Source: Chloroflexota bacterium (GTDB taxonomy: Bacteria > Chloroflexota > Dormibacteria > Dormibacterales > Dormibacteraceae). Taken from it: 52,530 nucleotides of DNA. The notes under the pieces are model-generated. The model worked only from the letters and a program-made list of their open reading frames with translations. It did no database searches and was not told where the DNA came from. The stretch lies in the NCBI GenBank assembly GCA_005880855.1, contig VBGM01000160.1:1-52530 (forward strand), written 5' to 3'. This document shows positions 50,133 through 52,530 of the stretch, piece after piece. The translations under genes were made by a program, and so were the position numbers. The stretch's first letter is position 1; each line of letters begins with the position of its first letter.

Positions 50133-50472
50133 CCGTAGCCGAAGCCTCGTACTGAGCGACAGCACGCCTGGCGGCCGTCCGCTTCCACGCGGCGGCTACC
50201 AGGCGATGCATCAGCTCCGGCCCCACCGTCTTCAGCGTCACCGTCACCCAGCCATATCGGCCCGTGTAAGCGGAGACCGCAAAGGTGCTCGGGTCCATCT
50301 CGACGAGGCCTGCCTGGTCATCGAGCGACGCCTTGACCGAAACGCGCTTGCCTTCCGGCGACCCGATCACGAAGATCTTGTCGCGGACGCGAAAGGTGGC
50401 CTCGCCCCACGTCTCGCGTTCCTCGACGCCGGGCAGCGACAGGCAGAGCCGCCGCAGCTGCAGGAAGGTCAC
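50038..50472 (-). CDS. MmcQ/YjbR family protein
   Basis: A 144-residue protein from GTG 50472 (MTFLQLRRLCLSLPGVEERETWGEATF). The first about 105 residues match the MmcQ/YjbR double-wing fold: LPGVEERETWGEATFRVRDK, IFVIGSPEGKRVSVKASLDDQ, SAYTGRYGWVTVTLKTV and LMHRLVAAAWKRTA. The family resembles a DNA-binding fold but its function is unproven. The last about 35 residues are a low-complexity Ala/Pro/Arg/Ser tail with no family match. This tail is encoded opposite the end of the second GlsB-like gene, and the frame simply has no earlier stop. Confidence 0.8.
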   Translation of the reverse strand: MTFLQLRRLCLSLPGVEERETWGEATFRVRDKIFVIGSPEGKRVSVKASLDDQAGLVEMDPSTFAVSAYTGRYGWVTVTLKTVGPELMHRLVAAAWKRTAARRAVAQYEASATASKPAAEPRSAGPGARSRAGSLRPRKPRSSR

Positions 50473-50508
50473 GCCGGCAAGGCTACCTCGACTAGCATTC
50501 GGGTCCCA

Positions 50509-51591
50509 ATGGCCGAGTCCATCGAGATTTACATCCCGCCACTCGACGATGGGGCAATGCAAATGGCGGCCGCGCGGCAGGGGCGCCTGACCAAGCCCGC
50601 GGGGAGCCTCGGCCGGCTCGAGGAGCTATCGATCAGCCTGGCCGGCATGACCGGAAGACTCGACCCGCCTCTCGCCAATCGCATCGTCTTCACACTCGCC
50701 GCCGACCATGGGGTGGCACTCGAAGGCGTCAGCGCTTACCCGCGTGAGGTCACTGCGCAGATGGTGCTCAACTTTCTGAACGGCGGCGCGGCCATCAACG
50801 TCCTTGCGCGCCAGATGAATGTGCGTGTCGTCGTCGCGGACCTCGGCGTCCACTCCGACCTCCCAGCCCATCCCGACCTCCGCTCCCTCAAGGTTCGGCG
50901 GGGAACCGCGAGCATCACCAATGGCCCGGCGATGTCGGTGCGCGAGGCTCGTCGAGCCATCGAGAGCGGACGCCGGCTCGTGCGCGACGAGGTCGCCAAC
51001 GGCCTCGATGTGGCGCTTACAGGCGACATGGGCATCGGCAACACGACTGCGTCGGCGGCGGTCATCTGCGCGCTGACCGAGCTGGACTCCAAGGACGTCG
51101 TCGGCCGCGGCACCGGTGTCGACGACGCTGGCCTGGACCGCAAGCGCGAGGCGGTTCGGACTGCGCTGAGGGTGAATGCCGCACTCGTCGCCACAGGCCC
51201 GATCGAGGCGCTCGCGGCGGTCGGCGGCTTCGAGATCGCGGGACTCGTGGGGGTGATCCTCGAGTCGGCTGCCGCACGCCGCCCGGTCGTGATCGACGGT
51301 TTCATCTCCGGCGCCGCCGCGCTCGTCGCGGCGAGCATCGCGCCCGCGGCGACCGGCTACATGATCGCCTCGCACCGATCGATGGAGCTCGGACATGGGG
51401 CGGTGCTCCGCCGCCTCGGCCTGAGGCCGCTTCTCGACCTGGACCTCCGGCTGGGTGAGGGCACGGGCGCCGTGCTCGCACTGCCGTTGCTCGAGGCCGC
51501 AGTCCGCACGCTCAACGAGATGGCGACCTTCGACGAGGCGGGCGTCTCAGAGCGCGACCAGGAGGCCGCGCATAATAGTTCCCACAACTGA
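50509..51591 (+). CDS. cobT: Nicotinate-nucleotide-dimethylbenzimidazole phosphoribosyltransferase
   Basis: A 360-residue enzyme from ATG 50509 (MAESIEIYIPPLDDGAMQMA). CobT activates the lower-ligand base dimethylbenzimidazole as alpha-ribazole phosphate for cobalamin assembly. Signatures are RLTKPAGSLGRLEELSISLAGMTG, FTLAADHGVALEGVSAYPREVT with MVLNFLNGGAAINVL, LTGDMGIGNTTASAAV, VGRGTGVDDAGLDRK, the VVIDGFISGAAALVA block and SMELGHGAVLRRLGLRPLLDLDLRLGEG with the catalytic Glu. A TAGCAT box ends 10 bases before the ATG. It starts 36 bases from the divergent YjbR gene. The cobalamin riboswitch begins directly after its stop, so the switch controls the next gene, not cobT. Confidence 0.96.
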   Translation: MAESIEIYIPPLDDGAMQMAAARQGRLTKPAGSLGRLEELSISLAGMTGRLDPPLANRIVFTLAADHGVALEGVSAYPREVTAQMVLNFLNGGAAINVLARQMNVRVVVADLGVHSDLPAHPDLRSLKVRRGTASITNGPAMSVREARRAIESGRRLVRDEVANGLDVALTGDMGIGNTTASAAVICALTELDSKDVVGRGTGVDDAGLDRKREAVRTALRVNAALVATGPIEALAAVGGFEIAGLVGVILESAAARRPVVIDGFISGAAALVAASIAPAATGYMIASHRSMELGHGAVLRRLGLRPLLDLDLRLGEGTGAVLALPLLEAAVRTLNEMATFDEAGVSERDQEAAHNSSHN

Positions 51592-51735
51592 ATAGCTCAC
51601 GGATGAGGGAAGCCGGTGTGAATCCGGCGCTGTCGCGCAACTGTGAATGGGGAGCGGCCGGCTAGAGGCCACTGAGGCGTTCGCCTTGGGAAGGCAGCCG
51701 GAACCGCATCGATCCACAAGCCAGGAGACCGATCC
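51592..51735 (+). promoter_or_regulatory. Cobalamin (AdoCbl) riboswitch
   Basis: The region contains the classic cobalamin aptamer blocks: GGGAAGCCGGTGTGAATCCG (from 51607), CGCTGTCGCGCAACTGTGA, the B12-box region GAGGCCACTGAGG (51665-51677), TTGGGAAGGCAGCCGG, and the closing AGCCAGGAGACC (51719-51730). An inverted repeat GATCCG...CGGATC (51731-51765) follows and may belong to the expression platform; it has no T-run, so control may act on translation of the BtuF-like gene. Edges are approximate. Confidence 0.95.
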
Positions 51736-51830
51736 GTTGGGCATGACGTCCCACTTGCGCGGATCAGTGGGGATCCTCTTGCGGCGAGGTTTCCCAGCGA
51801 GGTGGGGTCATGGCCGCTGGAGGTTTCGCG

Positions 51831-52530
51831 ATGCGTAAGCATCACATCGGGCTGGCGGGAATCGCCGCCATCGGGATCGTCGCTTCGGCCTGTGGCGCCA
51901 CGACATCTTCTGTTTCGTCGACTCCATCCGCGCACTTCCCGGTGACCATCACTGAAAGCACCGGCGCGACGGTGACGATCACCAAGCAGCCACATCGCAT
52001 CGTCTCGCTGTCGCCGACGGCGACCGAGATGCTGTTCGCGATCGGCGCGGGCAGCCAGGTCGTCGCCGTGGACGACCAGTCGAACTACCCCGCGAGCGCG
52101 CCAATGACAAAGCTCTCCGGATTCCAGCCGAACATCGAGGCGATCGCCGCGTACACCCCCGACCTCGTGGTCGCTTCCGATGACACTGCCGGTCTCGTGC
52201 ACGGGATCGGTGCGCTCAACATCCCGATCCTCATCGAGCCCGCGGCCAAGAACATGAGCGACTCCTACCAGCAGATCGAGCAGCTCGGAGCGGCGACAGG
52301 GCATGGAGCCGACGCCGGCTCCCTCGAGAAGAAGATGCGCTCTGACCTCGCGTCGATCGTGGCGTCACTTCCCAAGCCGGCGAAGCCGCTCAAGGTCTAC
52401 CACGAGCTCGACGACACCTATTATTCGGCGACCTCGGCCACCTTCATCGGCCAGGTCTATGCGCTTCTCGGTCTGAAGAACATCGCGGACGGCGCCACGG
52501 CGGCCGCGCCCGACTACCCACAGCTCTCTG
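51831..52530 (+). CDS. Cobalamin/siderophore-type ABC transporter substrate-binding lipoprotein (BtuF-like), 3' end cut by window
   Basis: The frame opens at ATG 51831 with GGAGG 8 bases upstream and is still open at the window end (about 233 residues seen). The N-terminus is a lipoprotein signal (MRKHHIGLAGIAAIGIVASAC, Cys21). The mature part is a class III periplasmic-binding fold: PHRIVSLSPTATEMLFAIGAG, VVAVDDQSNYPASAP, SGFQPNIEAIAAYTPDLVVA and the KVYHELDDTYYSATSATFIG segment. The cobalamin riboswitch just upstream makes vitamin B12 or a corrinoid the likely ligand and implies repression when cobalamin is plentiful. Permease and ATPase genes are expected beyond the window. Confidence 0.93.
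   Translation, partial: MRKHHIGLAGIAAIGIVASACGATTSSVSSTPSAHFPVTITESTGATVTITKQPHRIVSLSPTATEMLFAIGAGSQVVAVDDQSNYPASAPMTKLSGFQPNIEAIAAYTPDLVVASDDTAGLVHGIGALNIPILIEPAAKNMSDSYQQIEQLGAATGHGADAGSLEKKMRSDLASIVASLPKPAKPLKVYHELDDTYYSATSATFIGQVYALLGLKNIADGATAAAPDYPQLS

Noticed and set aside
1-52530. Mobile elements, CRISPR arrays, prophage genes, tRNA or rRNA genes.
   Set aside because: No direct-repeat arrays, transposase or integrase motifs, tRNA-like cloverleaf segments or rRNA sequence were recognised on reading either strand. A dedicated tRNA and repeat scan would settle this.

Overview
This window comes from a GC-rich, gene-dense bacterial chromosome. Start codons mix ATG, GTG and TTG, and neighbouring genes often share 4-base stop/start overlaps. 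At least seven genes have a TANNNT-type -10 box only 6-8 bases before the start codon, so leaderless mRNA looks common. Together with the gene families this suggests an actinobacterial or Chloroflexota/Dormibacterota-like soil organism. No rRNA or other marker gene is present, so the phylum is a guess. I saw no rRNA, tRNA, CRISPR array, insertion sequence or phage gene.

Layout. 1-5950: enolase-superfamily enzyme (cut by the window edge), formaldehyde-activating-enzyme homologue, zinc alcohol dehydrogenase, PuuE-like deacetylase and an SDR (all minus), then a TudS-related desulfidase, an unknown small protein and a DUF1232 membrane protein (plus). 5947-12245: minus-strand dipeptide-type ABC transporter operon with an SMP-30 lactonase. 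12357-18768: FAD oxidoreductase divergent from a four-gene operon of a CtBP-like dehydrogenase, a homocysteine methyltransferase, a homocysteine methyltransferase fused to a SAM methyltransferase, and an aminotransferase. 18765-25062: minus-strand soxDAGB-type oxidase operon ending in an M20 carbamoylase/amidohydrolase. 25342-28596: ornithine-cyclodeaminase-like protein, HAL-like lyase and SDR. 28605-35518: second peptide-type ABC transporter ending in a hydantoinase. 35620-38044: Gfo/Idh/MocA oxidoreductase and a very divergent HAL-like lyase. 38142-46987: a tightly overlapped plus-strand operon of hydantoinase (frameshifted), IclR regulator, urocanase-like hydratase, DUF917/thiohydantoin-desulfurase protein, M20 carbamoylase, HAL-like lyase and amidohydrolase. 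46991-52530: OpuBC-type betaine-binding lipoprotein, disulfide reductase, two GlsB-like membrane proteins, a YjbR protein, cobT, a cobalamin riboswitch and a BtuF-like lipoprotein.

The most interesting part is 38142-46987. Its enzyme set matches, class for class, the five-step bacterial ergothioneine breakdown route: HAL-like lyase, thiourocanate hydratase, thiohydantoin desulfurase, hydantoinase and carbamoylase. The urocanase homologue keeps its active-site Cys but has changed residues around the substrate, and the lyase lacks an intact Ala-Ser-Gly MIO triad. Two more HAL-like paralogues in the window also lack the triad (Cys-Ala-Gly and Gly-Ala-Gly).

As a whole the region looks like a scavenging island for N-methylated, betaine-like, hydantoin-like and perhaps thio-substituted compounds. 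Transporters bring substrates in, lyases and hydantoinases open them, carbamoylases release ammonia, homocysteine methyltransferases and the Sox-type oxidase remove methyl groups, and the Fae-like protein and alcohol dehydrogenase could handle formaldehyde. Functions are inferred from family and motif reading only; no search was run.
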